64,000 nt of DNA from Mycobacterium sp. MYCO198283 (lineage in GTDB: Bacteria > Actinomycetota > Actinomycetes > Mycobacteriales > Mycobacteriaceae). The notes beneath the pieces are model-generated. The model was not told the DNA's origin. It saw only the letters and a list, made by a program, of their open reading frames with translations, and did not search any database. The stretch lies in assembly GCF_021213805.1 (NCBI RefSeq), contig NZ_JAJQJI010000005.1, forward strand, positions 1-64,000, given 5' to 3'. Positions within the stretch are counted from its first letter, which is position 1; every line of letters begins with the position of its first letter. The position numbers and the translations under genes are program-made. Positions 45,118 through 53,781 of the stretch are shown piece after piece.

Positions 45118-46217
45118 CGACGACGGCGTCGTCGGTCGCTGCCCGGCAGCATCCGCGGGCGTGGCTCGACAACGCCGTCCAGCTCATCGAGGCCGACGCA
45201 CGGCGCAGCGCCGACACCCATCTGCTGCGGTATCCGTTGCCGGCGTGGGCGGCGCGCCACGACGTCGCGCTGTACCTGAAGGACGAGACCACCCACATCA
45301 CCGGGAGCCTCAAGCACCGGCTGGCGCGCTCGCTGTTCCTCTACGGGCTGTGCAACGGCTGGATCGCCGAGCACACGACCGTGGTCGAGGCGTCGTCGGG
45401 GTCGACCGCGGTGTCCGAGGCCTACTTCGCCGCCCTGCTCGGGCTGCCGTTCATCGCGGTGATGCCCGCATCGACGAGCCCGGCGAAGATCGCGCTGATC
45501 GAAGCCCAAGGCGGCCGCTGCCACTTCGTCGAGCGCGCCGGCGAGGTCTACGCCGAAGCCGAGCGGTTGGCGCGGGAGACCGGCGGCCACTACCTCGACC
45601 AGTTCACCAACGCCGAGCGGGCCACCGACTGGCGCGGCAACAACAACATCGCCGAGTCGATCTTCGAGCAGCTCACCGAGGAGCGGCATCCGGTCCCGGA
45701 GTGGATCGTGGTCGGTGCCGGCACCGGCGGCACCAGCGCGACCATCGGCCGCTACATCAGGTACCGCCGCCATCCCACGCGGCTGTGCGTGGTCGACCCG
45801 GAGAACTCCGCGTTCTTCCCGTCCTATGCCGCCGGGGAGGAGGTGCGGACCGGGGCGTCGTCGCGCATCGAGGGCATCGGCCGGCCGCGGGTGGAGCCGT
45901 CGTTCCTGCCCGACGTGGTCGACCGGATGGTGGCCGTACCCGACGCCGGATCCATCGCACTGGCTCGCCACGCCAGCACGGTGCTGGGACGGCGGGTCGG
46001 CGCGTCGACGGGTACCAATCTGTGGGGTGCGTTCGGGCTGCTGGCCGAACTGATTGCGCAGGGGCGAAGCGGGTCAGTGGTGACGCTGCTGGCCGACAGC
46101 GGCGACCGCTACACCGGCACGTACTTCGACGACGACTGGCTCATTCAACAGGACCTGGACCCTGGCTGCGTCGCCGACGCCATCGCCGAATTCGAGCGCT
46201 CCGGCACCTGGGTCTGA
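45114..46217 (+). CDS. cds1: PLP-dependent cysteine-synthase-fold enzyme (Rv3684/Cds1-like)
   Basis: The 367-aa fold-type II PLP enzyme has the Schiff-base Lys in [35 protein letters not shown] is the substrate loop, and [17 protein letters not shown] is the phosphate-binding Gly loop. The M. tuberculosis counterpart Rv3684 has been described as Cds1, a cysteine desulfhydrase making H2S, pyruvate and ammonia. The start overlaps the preceding stop as GTGA. Confidence 0.88.
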   Translation: MTTTASSVAARQHPRAWLDNAVQLIEADARRSADTHLLRYPLPAWAARHDVALYLKDETTHITGSLKHRLARSLFLYGLCNGWIAEHTTVVEASSGSTAVSEAYFAALLGLPFIAVMPASTSPAKIALIEAQGGRCHFVERAGEVYAEAERLARETGGHYLDQFTNAERATDWRGNNNIAESIFEQLTEERHPVPEWIVVGAGTGGTSATIGRYIRYRRHPTRLCVVDPENSAFFPSYAAGEEVRTGASSRIEGIGRPRVEPSFLPDVVDRMVAVPDAGSIALARHASTVLGRRVGASTGTNLWGAFGLLAELIAQGRSGSVVTLLADSGDRYTGTYFDDDWLIQQDLDPGCVADAIAEFERSGTWV

Positions 46218-46318
46218 TCGTCCCCGACGGGCTCGTCGTCGGGCTCGCGCGTCGCGAACAACCACAGCGCCGCGAGCGCGAAGAACCCGCAGTACACTGC
46301 CGCTCCCAACCCGGTCAT
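46145..46318 (-). CDS. Putative small membrane protein overlapping the cds1 3' end
   Basis: The 57-aa frame starts [20 protein letters not shown], one membrane helix followed by an acidic tail ([12 protein letters not shown]). GGAGG lies 5 nt before the ATG (GGAGGCGCCATG), an excellent ribosome site. The last ~70 nt overlap the end of cds1 on the opposite strand. It could be a genuine small protein; homologue conservation would decide. Confidence 0.45.
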   Translation of the reverse strand: MTGLGAAVYCGFFALAALWLFATREPDDEPVGDDQTQVPERSNSAMASATQPGSRSC

Positions 46319-46458
46319 GGCGCCTCCGTCGTCTCGGTCCTGCTGCCAGAACACCACCGCTGCGCCCGTTTCGTCCCGAGCCACGCCGCACGGGTTACGC
46401 GACCGTCCCGCGTTTGGCTTCGCGGGCCACCCGTGCGATACGCTGTCGTGGCTTATCG

Positions 46459-46532
<74 letters not shown>

Positions 46533-46546
46533 CTCGCGTCATCGCA

Positions 46547-46584
46547 GAAGCCCTGATTCGGCCCAGCCGGTCAGGGCTTCTTCG
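46547..46584. terminator. Terminator downstream of tRNA-Pro
   Basis: GAAGCCCTGA (46547-46556) and TCAGGGCTTC (46571-46580) form a perfect 10-bp stem, followed by TTCG. It lies 15 nt after the tRNA. Confidence 0.8.
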
Positions 46585-46608
46585 CGTCCGGCGGCCGCAG
46601 CGCTCGCA

Positions 46609-47298
46609 CTACCCGCCGCCGCGGGGGCCGCTCCCCGGTGCGGTGCCGGTGAGGATGGTCTGGATCCAGGCGTCGAGCTGCTCGACGTCGGCCACCACCG
46701 GCGTGCCGTGGGTGAAGCTCATCATCACGCCGTTGATCAGGGCCAGGAGCATCGCCGCTCGTTCGTCGACGGTGCCGGCGGCCGGCTCGGCGTCGCCGTG
46801 CCAATCGCGGATGACCTGGCGGACGAGGTCGGTCACCTTGACGGTGAAGCGTTCGAGAAGCGCGGCCAGCTCGGGTTCCCGACTGGCTTGCATGGTCAAC
46901 TCGTACCGGGCGCGGGTGCGGGTGAGATACGGCTCTGCGCTGGAGGCCATGACGAGCGCGGCCAAGCCCCGGGTGCCGGTGTAGCCGGCCGTGGGATCGC
47001 CGGCCAGTTCGGTCATCCGCGACAGGTCGGCGACGTCGAGCTCGGTCATCCGTTCGGCGACGCCGAGCAGAAGCGCTCGACGGGTGCGGAAGTAGAACGA
47101 CGTCGTGCCGGCCGGGACGTTCGCGTGCCGGTCGACCTTGCCGTGACTCACCTCGCGGGCGCCGCGGCTTCCCAGCAGGTCTATCGCAGCGTCGCTCAAT
47201 TCCCGCCGACGCTCGCGAGCGTTGTACTTCCGCCGTTCTCCGATGGCTGTCCAGGGTACCGAGGCGTGTGCCGCCGCAGCGGACGTCTCGCAAGGCAA
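46609..47298 (-). CDS. TetR-family transcriptional regulator
   Basis: About 229 aa from TTG 47298; the start is uncertain. The TetR helix-turn-helix lies in residues ~28-75 (RERRRELSDAAIDLLGSRGA, then HANVPAGTTSFYFRTRRALL). A ligand-binding C-terminal part contains AMLLALINGVMMSFTHGTPV. It is divergent from the secreted lipase gene at 47361, and a palindrome at 47302-47319 lies in between. It most likely represses itself and the lipase. Confidence 0.85.
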   Translation of the reverse strand: MPCETSAAAAHASVPWTAIGERRKYNARERRRELSDAAIDLLGSRGAREVSHGKVDRHANVPAGTTSFYFRTRRALLLGVAERMTELDVADLSRMTELAGDPTAGYTGTRGLAALVMASSAEPYLTRTRARYELTMQASREPELAALLERFTVKVTDLVRQVIRDWHGDAEPAAGTVDERAAMLLALINGVMMSFTHGTPVVADVEQLDAWIQTILTGTAPGSGPRGGG

Positions 47299-47301
47299 GT
47301 A

Positions 47302-47319
47302 TCTCTACGAATATAGAGA
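47302..47319. promoter_or_regulatory. Palindromic operator candidate between tetR and lipase genes
   Basis: TCTCTA (47302-47307) and TAGAGA (47314-47319) are perfect 6-bp arms with a 6-nt centre (CGAATA). The palindrome sits 3 nt before the TetR start codon and ~40 nt before the lipase ATG, inside an AT-rich patch. Confidence 0.6.
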
Positions 47320-47360
47320 AATCCCTTCCTGCGGCGCCCTCGCATTGCTAGCGTCCGGAC

Positions 47361-48644
47361 ATGCTTCGGTCTGGCGGGATCCTGCTCGCCGTCATCGTCA
47401 TCGCGTGCGGCGCGCTCGGAGTGGTCCCGACCGCCGGTGCCGACGCGGGCGACTTCGGCACCTTCTACGAACCGCCGGATCCCTTACCGGTCGGACCGCC
47501 CGGCGAGGTCCTGCGCTCCGAACCGTCGCGCATCCCCGCCGCGGTCGACTTCCCCGACGCGCTACCGGCGACCGCCACGCGACTCATGTATCGCAGCGCC
47601 AACGCCCGCGGCATTCCGACCGCGGTGACCGGCACCTACATCCGCCCGACGCTGCCGTGGACCGGGCCGGGTCCGCGACCGCTGATCTCCTTCGCCGTCG
47701 GCACCCACGGCCAGGGCGACCAGTGCGCACCCTCCCGCCTGCTCAACGAGTACCTGTACCAGAACCGCGTGCTCGACACGTTCCTCGAGTACGAGCTGCT
47801 GCTGATCCAGCGGATGATCAAACGCGGATGGGCCGTTGTCGTCACCGATTACGAGGGACTGGGCACACCCGGCGTACACACCTATGTCAATCGGGTCGCC
47901 TCCGGCCAGGCGGTCCTCGACGCCGCGCGCGCCGCGCGAAACCTCCCCGAGTCCGGGGTCGATCCGACGGCACCGATCGCGCTCTACGGGTACTCCCAGG
48001 GCGGCGCCGCGACGGCGTCGGCAGCCGAGCTGGCCCCGACGTATGCCCCCGAACTGCCCATCGTCGGCACCTACGCCGGAGCGCCACCGGCCGAACTGTC
48101 CGGACTGCTGCCTTTCCTCGACGGCAGTGTCGTGTCCGGCATCCTCGGCTACGTCATCAACTCCGCCATCGCGTCCTACCCCGAACACGCCGACGCCATC
48201 CACCAGGCGCTGACCCCCGACGGCGAGGATCTGATCGCCAAGACCCAGAACCAGTGTCTCGGGGAGACCATCGCGAACTTCATGTTCCGCCACAACCGGC
48301 GCTACTTCACCGTCGACACCGAGCTTGCGCCCAGCCTGGAACCGTTCAAGAGCATCTTCGCCGACCAGCGCATCGGCCTGCGCAAGCCCGCCCAACCGGT
48401 GCTCATCGTCAGCAACCGCTACGACCCGCTGGTGCCCTACGAGCCGGCTGCTCAACTGGGGCGCGACTGGTGCGCGCAGCACGCCGACGTCGAATTCTTC
48501 ACCAACGAGCAGCCGCCGCTGTTCAACAAGCTCATCGCCAACCACGCCTTCCCCATCGTCGTCGACGCCCACCGCGCGCTGGAATGGATCGACGCCCGCC
48601 TCACCGGCGGACCGCCCACGACACCCAACTGCGGCCAGTTCTGA
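47361..48644 (+). CDS. Secreted lipase (LIP/secretory lipase family)
   Basis: The 427-aa product has a signal peptide (LLAVIVIACGALGVV, cleavage near AGA). The alpha/beta-hydrolase core has nucleophile GYSQGGAAT, acid near VSNRYDPLVPY and His in NHAFPIVVDAH. The CAPSRLLN and NQCLGE cysteines are typical of PF03583-type lipases. TAGCGT lies 6 nt before the ATG. It probably hydrolyses esters or lipids outside the cell and may be controlled by the adjacent TetR. Confidence 0.87.
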   Translation: MLRSGGILLAVIVIACGALGVVPTAGADAGDFGTFYEPPDPLPVGPPGEVLRSEPSRIPAAVDFPDALPATATRLMYRSANARGIPTAVTGTYIRPTLPWTGPGPRPLISFAVGTHGQGDQCAPSRLLNEYLYQNRVLDTFLEYELLLIQRMIKRGWAVVVTDYEGLGTPGVHTYVNRVASGQAVLDAARAARNLPESGVDPTAPIALYGYSQGGAATASAAELAPTYAPELPIVGTYAGAPPAELSGLLPFLDGSVVSGILGYVINSAIASYPEHADAIHQALTPDGEDLIAKTQNQCLGETIANFMFRHNRRYFTVDTELAPSLEPFKSIFADQRIGLRKPAQPVLIVSNRYDPLVPYEPAAQLGRDWCAQHADVEFFTNEQPPLFNKLIANHAFPIVVDAHRALEWIDARLTGGPPTTPNCGQF

Positions 48645-48694
48645 ACCGAGCGCATCCTGCCCCGTTGCGGCCGAGGGCGCCGCGGGAAGTGCCC

Positions 48695-49108
48695 CTACTT
48701 CTCGCCGCCGACGAACGGCCACGCCGCGAGCGCGTACACCCCGAGCGCGGCAGGGGCGGCGACGAGCGGCACCCACGGCAGCGTCACCGGCACCCACGTC
48801 ACCGCCAGCACCGCACCGGTGAAGCCGAGCGCGGCGAGCGCCGTCGTGCGACCGATGGCGGCGTCGTAGCGCGTCAGCAGGTAGGCCGTGGCGGCCACGC
48901 CGGACAGCGCGACCGCCTCGGGCGCGGCGTCGGACATCGCGAGGGCCAGCACGACGCCGGCCACCGCCACCGTCGCGGCGGGCCGGGCGAGCACCCCGAC
49001 GGCCACCGCAGCTGCCGCTGCCACCAGCACCGGCACCGCCGCGGCGACCACCTCCAGCGCCGCCGCGAGCAGCATCACCACCCCGAACGCCACGCTCAGT
49101 TGCCTCAT
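48695..49108 (-). CDS. Small multi-pass membrane protein (Rv3162c-like)
   Basis: The 137-aa product has four hydrophobic segments (MRQLSVAFGVVMLLAAALEV, AATVAVAGVVLALAM, LAALGFTGAVLAVTWVPVTL and VAAPAALGVYALAAWPFV). Its ATG overlaps the end of the DUF58 gene. It is last in the moxR3-type operon and corresponds by arrangement to Rv3162c. Function is unknown. Confidence 0.78.
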   Translation of the reverse strand: MRQLSVAFGVVMLLAAALEVVAAAVPVLVAAAAAVAVGVLARPAATVAVAGVVLALAMSDAAPEAVALSGVAATAYLLTRYDAAIGRTTALAALGFTGAVLAVTWVPVTLPWVPLVAAPAALGVYALAAWPFVGGEK

Positions 49109-50316
49109 CGGACGTACCTGCGCCGCCGGTCGGGCAGCACGTGCATCGCCTGGTCCAGGCCGCTGTCGGACTGCCACGCGACGACGTCGACGCCGACGGT
49201 CGCCATGTCGCGGTACATGAAGGACCGCTGCAACGACCACATCCGCGCGACCAGCGGATCGGCCTGCTCGGGCAGCGGGAACCCCTCCAGCACGTCGACC
49301 GCGACGACGACGTGCCCGCGGGTCCGCAGGTCGATCAGCGCCAGCGCAAAGGCGGTGTCGAGCAGTGTGGAGAAGCCGATCACGATGGCGCCGGGCGGCA
49401 CGGCGGCCCGCGGCGCCAAGGTTCCCGTGGTCGTCTCGAAGGTGCCGCTCGCGTCGAGCACGGTGTCGAGCACCCGGTAGAACTGCCGCCGCCCGATGTC
49501 GGCGCCGATCCACCGCGGCCGGCTGCCGCCGAGCGCGACGATGCCGGCGCGGTCGCCGTTGCGCAGTGCGGTCTGCACCACCTGCACCGCGCCGTGCACC
49601 ATGCGCTCGGTGGCGTCGGTCGCCGGGCCGGGCGGCTGCGCGCTGCCGTCGACGAGCACGACGACATCGGCGGCCCTGTCGGTCAGCCGCTCGGTGACGT
49701 GCAGGCTGCCGCGCCGCGCGCTGACCGACCAGTTGACGGTGCGCAGCGGATCGCCGGGGACGTACGACCGGATGTCGGCGTATTCGACGCCGGGGCCGAC
49801 ATGACGGGTGAGGTGGGTGCCGAGCCGGTCGGGTAGGTCGGTGCGCGGCAGCGCCGTCGGCTGCGGCGCCGCCATCGGATACACCGTCAGCTCGGCGGCG
49901 TCGACCACGGCGACACCGGTGAACAGCCCGCCCGCGGAGACCATCTCGACCTGCACCCGCAGCGGATACCGTCCCCAGCGCTGCGCCGACATGTCGACCG
50001 TCGTGCCGTCGTCACGCAACGTCGCGTCGAGGCCGTCGACGCCCACGACCCGCAGCGCCACCGGGCTCCTAGCGGACGCGCGCACCGTGAACCGCACGGT
50101 CTCGCCCTCGAAGCACCGCTCACTCGCCGGCTCGGCTGCCACGTCGACGGCCGACGCCGGCCGCTGCCAGCTGACCGCGCACAGCACACCCAACAGCGGC
50201 GCCGCGAACACCAGCAGCTGCCACCTGCCCGCCACCGCGGCCGCCAGTGCCAGCGCCGCGCACGTCAACAGCACCTTCGCCAACGGTGATGCCCGCCAAC
50301 GGAGTTCGGGCGTCAT
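49105..50316 (-). CDS. DUF58 protein, MoxR partner (Rv3163c-like)
   Basis: The 403-aa product has two N-terminal membrane helices and a middle beta-rich part. The DUF58 hallmark is EYADIRSYVPGDPLRTVNWS, then SARRGSLHVTERL. A VWA-like domain with MIDAS-type DVVVLVDGSAQPP follows. The ATG overlaps the moxR stop (ATGA). MoxR/DUF58 pairs are thought to act as chaperone-like complexes that mature envelope or redox proteins. Confidence 0.87.
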   Translation of the reverse strand: MTPELRWRASPLAKVLLTCAALALAAAVAGRWQLLVFAAPLLGVLCAVSWQRPASAVDVAAEPASERCFEGETVRFTVRASARSPVALRVVGVDGLDATLRDDGTTVDMSAQRWGRYPLRVQVEMVSAGGLFTGVAVVDAAELTVYPMAAPQPTALPRTDLPDRLGTHLTRHVGPGVEYADIRSYVPGDPLRTVNWSVSARRGSLHVTERLTDRAADVVVLVDGSAQPPGPATDATERMVHGAVQVVQTALRNGDRAGIVALGGSRPRWIGADIGRRQFYRVLDTVLDASGTFETTTGTLAPRAAVPPGAIVIGFSTLLDTAFALALIDLRTRGHVVVAVDVLEGFPLPEQADPLVARMWSLQRSFMYRDMATVGVDVVAWQSDSGLDQAMHVLPDRRRRYVR

Positions 50317-51275
50317 GCCCGCGGAACCGGCAACCGTCGCAGCAGTTCGCCGATCACGTCGGCGCCGCGCACGTGCCGCACCCACATCTCCGGTCGCAGC
50401 GTGATCCGGTGCGCCACCGCGGGCACCGCCAGCGTCTTCACGTCCTCGGGGACGACGTAGTCGCGGCCCAGCAGCAGCGCCCGAGCGCGTGCGAGCTGGA
50501 CGAGGTCGAGTTCGGCGCGCGGGCTGGCGCCGACGGCGACCTGCGGATGCTTGCGCGTCGCGGCGGCGAGTGAGACCACGTAGCCGAGCACGTCGTCGTG
50601 CACGGTCACCTGTTCGACGGCTTCGCGCATCGCCACCAGCTCGTGGGCCGCGACGACCCGCTCCACCACGGCCGGCGCCGAGCCGCGATCCAGGCGCCGC
50701 CGCAGCATCGAGGTCTCCTCCTGCTCGGAGAGGTACTGCAGCTCCAGCCGCACCGCGAACCGGTCGAGCTGCGCCTCGGGCAGCGGATAGGTGCCCTCGT
50801 ATTCGATCGGGTTGTCCGTCGCGAGCACGATGAACGGCTCAGGCAGCCGGTGGGTGACGCCGTCGATGCTCACCTGGCTCTCGGCCATGGCCTCCAGCAG
50901 CGCGGCCTGGGTCTTGGGTGGCGTGCGGTTGATCTCGTCGGCGAGCAGCAGATTGGCGAAGATGGGGCCCGGACGGAACTCGAAGCGGCCGGACTGCATG
51001 TCGTAGATCGTCGAGCCGAGCAGATCGGCGGGCAGCAGGTCCGGGGTGAACTGCACGCGGGTGAACTGCAGGCCGAGCGCGGCCGCGAACGAGCGGGCGA
51101 TCAGCGTCTTGCCGAGCCCGGGCAGGTCCTCGATCAGGATGTGGCCGCCGGCCAGCACCGCGGTGAGGATGAGCGTCAGCGCCGACCGCTTACCCACCAC
51201 CACCCGGCCGATCTCGTCGAGCACCGCCTCGGCGCGGGTGGTGGCGTCGGTCGCCGACATCGACACTTCGGTCAT
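50313..51275 (-). CDS. moxR3: MoxR-family AAA+ ATPase (Rv3164c/MoxR3-like)
   Basis: The 320-aa product has Walker A in LIEDLPGLGKTLIARSFAAA and the MoxR signature RVQFTPDLLPADLLGSTIYD. Walker B is NLLLADEINRTPPKTQAALL, sensor 1 is VLATDNPIEYEG, and the winged lid follows. It is an AAA+ chaperone working with the DUF58 protein encoded immediately downstream. Its start overlaps the preceding gene's stop. Confidence 0.92.
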   Translation of the reverse strand: MTEVSMSATDATTRAEAVLDEIGRVVVGKRSALTLILTAVLAGGHILIEDLPGLGKTLIARSFAAALGLQFTRVQFTPDLLPADLLGSTIYDMQSGRFEFRPGPIFANLLLADEINRTPPKTQAALLEAMAESQVSIDGVTHRLPEPFIVLATDNPIEYEGTYPLPEAQLDRFAVRLELQYLSEQEETSMLRRRLDRGSAPAVVERVVAAHELVAMREAVEQVTVHDDVLGYVVSLAAATRKHPQVAVGASPRAELDLVQLARARALLLGRDYVVPEDVKTLAVPAVAHRITLRPEMWVRHVRGADVIGELLRRLPVPRA

Positions 51276-51757
51276 AGCTGCTCCAGCCGCCGCAGGATCT
51301 CTTCGAGCGCGTCGCGCCCCGGACCGGGTTCGTTGGCGCGCGAGGCGATCACGTTGTCGGGATCCACCCAGGCCCACAGGTCGGTGCCGAACAGCAGCTC
51401 ACCGCTGGCCCGGTAGGCGTCGGGGTTGCGGGCCTTCACCTGGCCGGTGGCCGTCGCGAACTGCCGCGCCAGCAGCGGTCGCAGGTGCCGGTCCCAGTCC
51501 CGGCGGCTGGCGTCCGACCAGTTGATCAAGGTGTGGGTGCGGGCGAGCCAGCGCCGCAGCGTCACCGCCGGATCGTTCGAATCACCGGCCGCCGCAACGG
51601 CTCCCGCCGTGACCGATACCGCGTGCCGCACCGTGACCAACGCGAGCACCAGCGCAGCGGCCGCCACCCACGTCGCCGTCGCGCGGTCGGGCAGCGCCAG
51701 CGCCAGCGCCTCCGCGCCGACCACGAGGCAAAAGGCGCCCGCGAGCAGGGTCTTCAT
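51272..51757 (-). CDS. Membrane protein of the moxR operon (Rv3165c-like)
   Basis: The 161-aa product has two N-terminal membrane helices (MKTLLAGAFCLVVGAEALAL and WVAAAALVLALVTVRHAV). A soluble part contains INWSDASRRDWDRHLRPLLA and LLFGTDLWAWVDPDN. It overlaps both neighbours by 4 nt. Its place between the DUF4129 and moxR genes matches Rv3165c. Confidence 0.8.
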   Translation of the reverse strand: MKTLLAGAFCLVVGAEALALALPDRATATWVAAAALVLALVTVRHAVSVTAGAVAAAGDSNDPAVTLRRWLARTHTLINWSDASRRDWDRHLRPLLARQFATATGQVKARNPDAYRASGELLFGTDLWAWVDPDNVIASRANEPGPGRDALEEILRRLEQL

Positions 51758-52683
51758 GCGCCGGTGTGCAATTCGTCGAGCACCTGCCCGAGCACCGAGA
51801 CCGCGACCTGCCGATGCTCTTCGGTCATCACGTGTGGGCTGAAGCGCGCTTCGGCGAACAACTCGACGAGCGTCGCGGCGCTGTCGGCGCGCAGCGCCCG
51901 CTGCTGCACCGCCCGGGCGAGCACCTCCGTCGGGGTGTCGTACTCCTGCGGCACGGCGCCGGGCACGCGCGCGAGCTCCCGCTCCATCGCGGCGTAGCAC
52001 GCGATGATGGCGTCGCGCGGCTCCCGCTCCAGATCGGTGATCTCGGCCAGCCCGAGCTCCGCTGCGCGCGCGAGGCTGTGCGACGCCGGGGACGCCTCGG
52101 GCGTCGTGACCGGTGTGGGCGACGCGGCGTCGGAAGGCCGGCGACGCGACGAGGCGACCGATCCGGCGGCGACGAGGAAGAGCATGAGCATCGTCGCGAG
52201 CGCGAGCAGCGGCAGCGGGTCGGGCCGCTCGCCGGGTTGTTCGGTGGGCGAACGCGGCGCACCGGGCGCGCCGGCCGGATCGCCGCCCCGCATGCCGCTG
52301 CTGCCGCCGTCGTCGGGCCCGTCGAACTCCAGCCGGTTGAGCAGCGCGACGACAAGGAGCCACACCAGCACCGACACCGCCACCGCCAGCCAGAAGCGCC
52401 AGGTCGGGCGCGCGCGCTGACCACCGACGCCGGTCGGCAGGGCGCGCGCTGCGGGGGCCACCGCCCGGCCGGCGCGCAGCCGGACCACCACCGCGATACC
52501 CAGGACGGTGAGCCCGAGCCCGAGGATCGCGACGATCACGATCGGCGCGGCGGCGCTGTCGTCGGCGCGGGCAGCCGGGCGGGTCCGCTCGGGCAGGTAG
52601 CCCTGCAGGCCGATGGCCGCAACGAGGAGCAACGTCAGGACCGTGAGTGCCCGGCGTTCCGGCGTATCGATGCCGGCGACCAT
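51754..52683 (-). CDS. DUF4129-type membrane protein, first gene of moxR3 operon (Rv3166c-like)
   Basis: The 309-aa product has four membrane helices (start, ~48-68, ~95-115 and ~155-172) and Pro/Gly-rich loops. The C-terminal cytoplasmic DUF4129 domain contains PRDAIIACYAAMERELARVP, then YDTPTEVLARAV and AEARFSPHVM. TACCGT lies 7 nt before the ATG, so translation is probably leaderless. A related DUF4129 protein is in the second moxR cluster at 59341. Confidence 0.82.
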   Translation of the reverse strand: MVAGIDTPERRALTVLTLLLVAAIGLQGYLPERTRPAARADDSAAAPIVIVAILGLGLTVLGIAVVVRLRAGRAVAPAARALPTGVGGQRARPTWRFWLAVAVSVLVWLLVVALLNRLEFDGPDDGGSSGMRGGDPAGAPGAPRSPTEQPGERPDPLPLLALATMLMLFLVAAGSVASSRRRPSDAASPTPVTTPEASPASHSLARAAELGLAEITDLEREPRDAIIACYAAMERELARVPGAVPQEYDTPTEVLARAVQQRALRADSAATLVELFAEARFSPHVMTEEHRQVAVSVLGQVLDELHTGA

Positions 52684-52777
52684 GGTCGCGACGGTACCCC
52701 GGGCGGTTCACCCGGAACCGTCCTTTTGGGGCGGGGCCGAACGGCACCCGACCAAGCGGTCGGTAGCGTCACCGCCG

Positions 52778-53584
52778 ATGACCGCACCCATGGCCGCACC
52801 GGACCGCAGCTGGCTTGCCGCGCTGATGTCGTTCCGCCGCGACGGCGGCGACGTGTTCACGACGACACCGAGCGAGGGCCCCAACGACCGGCTGTTCGGC
52901 GGCATGGTCGCCGCCCAGGCGCTGGCCGCGGCGGGCGCGACGGTCGAGTCGGCCAAGCATCCGCAGTCGCTGCACGCCTATTTTCTGCGCGGCGGCCGCT
53001 ACGACCTCGACGTCGAGTTCCACGTGGCGCGCTCCCGCGACGGCCGTTCGTTCGACACGCGCCAGGTGACGGCCGTGCAGGGCGGTGCCGTCATCCTCGA
53101 GTTGCTGGCGTCGTTCCACGCCCCCGAGCCCGGCACCGACTGGTATCCGGCCCGCGAGCCGGGCGTCACCTTCGACGACGCGGTGCCCAAGTCGCCGGAC
53201 ATCGACTTCGGTGACCGCTTCGACATCCGCACGCGGGTCGAGGACACGTCGGTCTTCGCGATCCCGCCGTTCTGGATCCGCTCGCGGGCGCCGATCGAGG
53301 ACGACCCGCTGCTGCGGGCCTGCGCGCTGACGTTCATGTCCGATCTCGGGCCGGTGCCGGCCGCCGCACCGCCCGACTTCCGCCACCGCCGGGACAAGGC
53401 GTTCGCCACCACGCTGGACCACGCGGTGTGGTTCCACCGGCCCACCGACCCGGCCGAGTGGCACCGCTACGAGGTCGACCGCGTGAACCACAACGACTCC
53501 CGCGGGCTGGTCGTCGGTTCGTTCTACGACGCGGCCGGCCGGCTGATCGCCAGCATGACGCAGGAAGCGCTGTGGCGCCGCTGA
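52778..53584 (+). CDS. tesB: Acyl-CoA thioesterase II (double hotdog)
   Basis: The 268-aa product has an N-terminal hotdog with RLFGGMVAAQALAAAGATV and SLHAYFLRGGRYDLDVEFHV. SFDTRQVTAVQGGAVILELL follows, and the C-terminal hotdog has LDHAVWFHRPTDPAEWHRYE and NDSRGLVVGSFYDAAGRLIA. Active-site Asp, Thr/Ser and Gln regions of TesB enzymes are present. It hydrolyses acyl-CoA to the free acid. The ATG at 52778 has TAGCGT 8 nt upstream. It is divergent from the moxR3 operon. Confidence 0.9.
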   Translation: MTAPMAAPDRSWLAALMSFRRDGGDVFTTTPSEGPNDRLFGGMVAAQALAAAGATVESAKHPQSLHAYFLRGGRYDLDVEFHVARSRDGRSFDTRQVTAVQGGAVILELLASFHAPEPGTDWYPAREPGVTFDDAVPKSPDIDFGDRFDIRTRVEDTSVFAIPPFWIRSRAPIEDDPLLRACALTFMSDLGPVPAAAPPDFRHRRDKAFATTLDHAVWFHRPTDPAEWHRYEVDRVNHNDSRGLVVGSFYDAAGRLIASMTQEALWRR

Positions 53585-53781
53585 CGCCTCCCGGCAGTTG
53601 AGTTCCACATCCCGGCGTTGAGTTCCACTCAGCGGCGGGAAATTCGTCGAAATCTCGCCGTGGCGTGGAGATCAACGCCCAGGAGTGGACATCGACGCGC
53701 GCGGCGTCGCGGCCGGGCGCAACCATGACCCGCGGCTGACGCCACGTTTGGGTGCGACGCGGGCGGGGGTAGACCTGCGCC
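53585..53781. repeat. Intergenic GTTGAGTTCCAC-type repeats
   Basis: GTTGAGTTCCAC occurs twice (about 53597 and 53618), with related GGAGATCAACGCC and GTGGACATCGACGC further on. Similar GTTGA/GAGTCAACGCC motifs occur at 10360-10450. They could be degenerate copies of a dispersed mycobacterial intergenic element. No gene is visible here. Confidence 0.4.
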
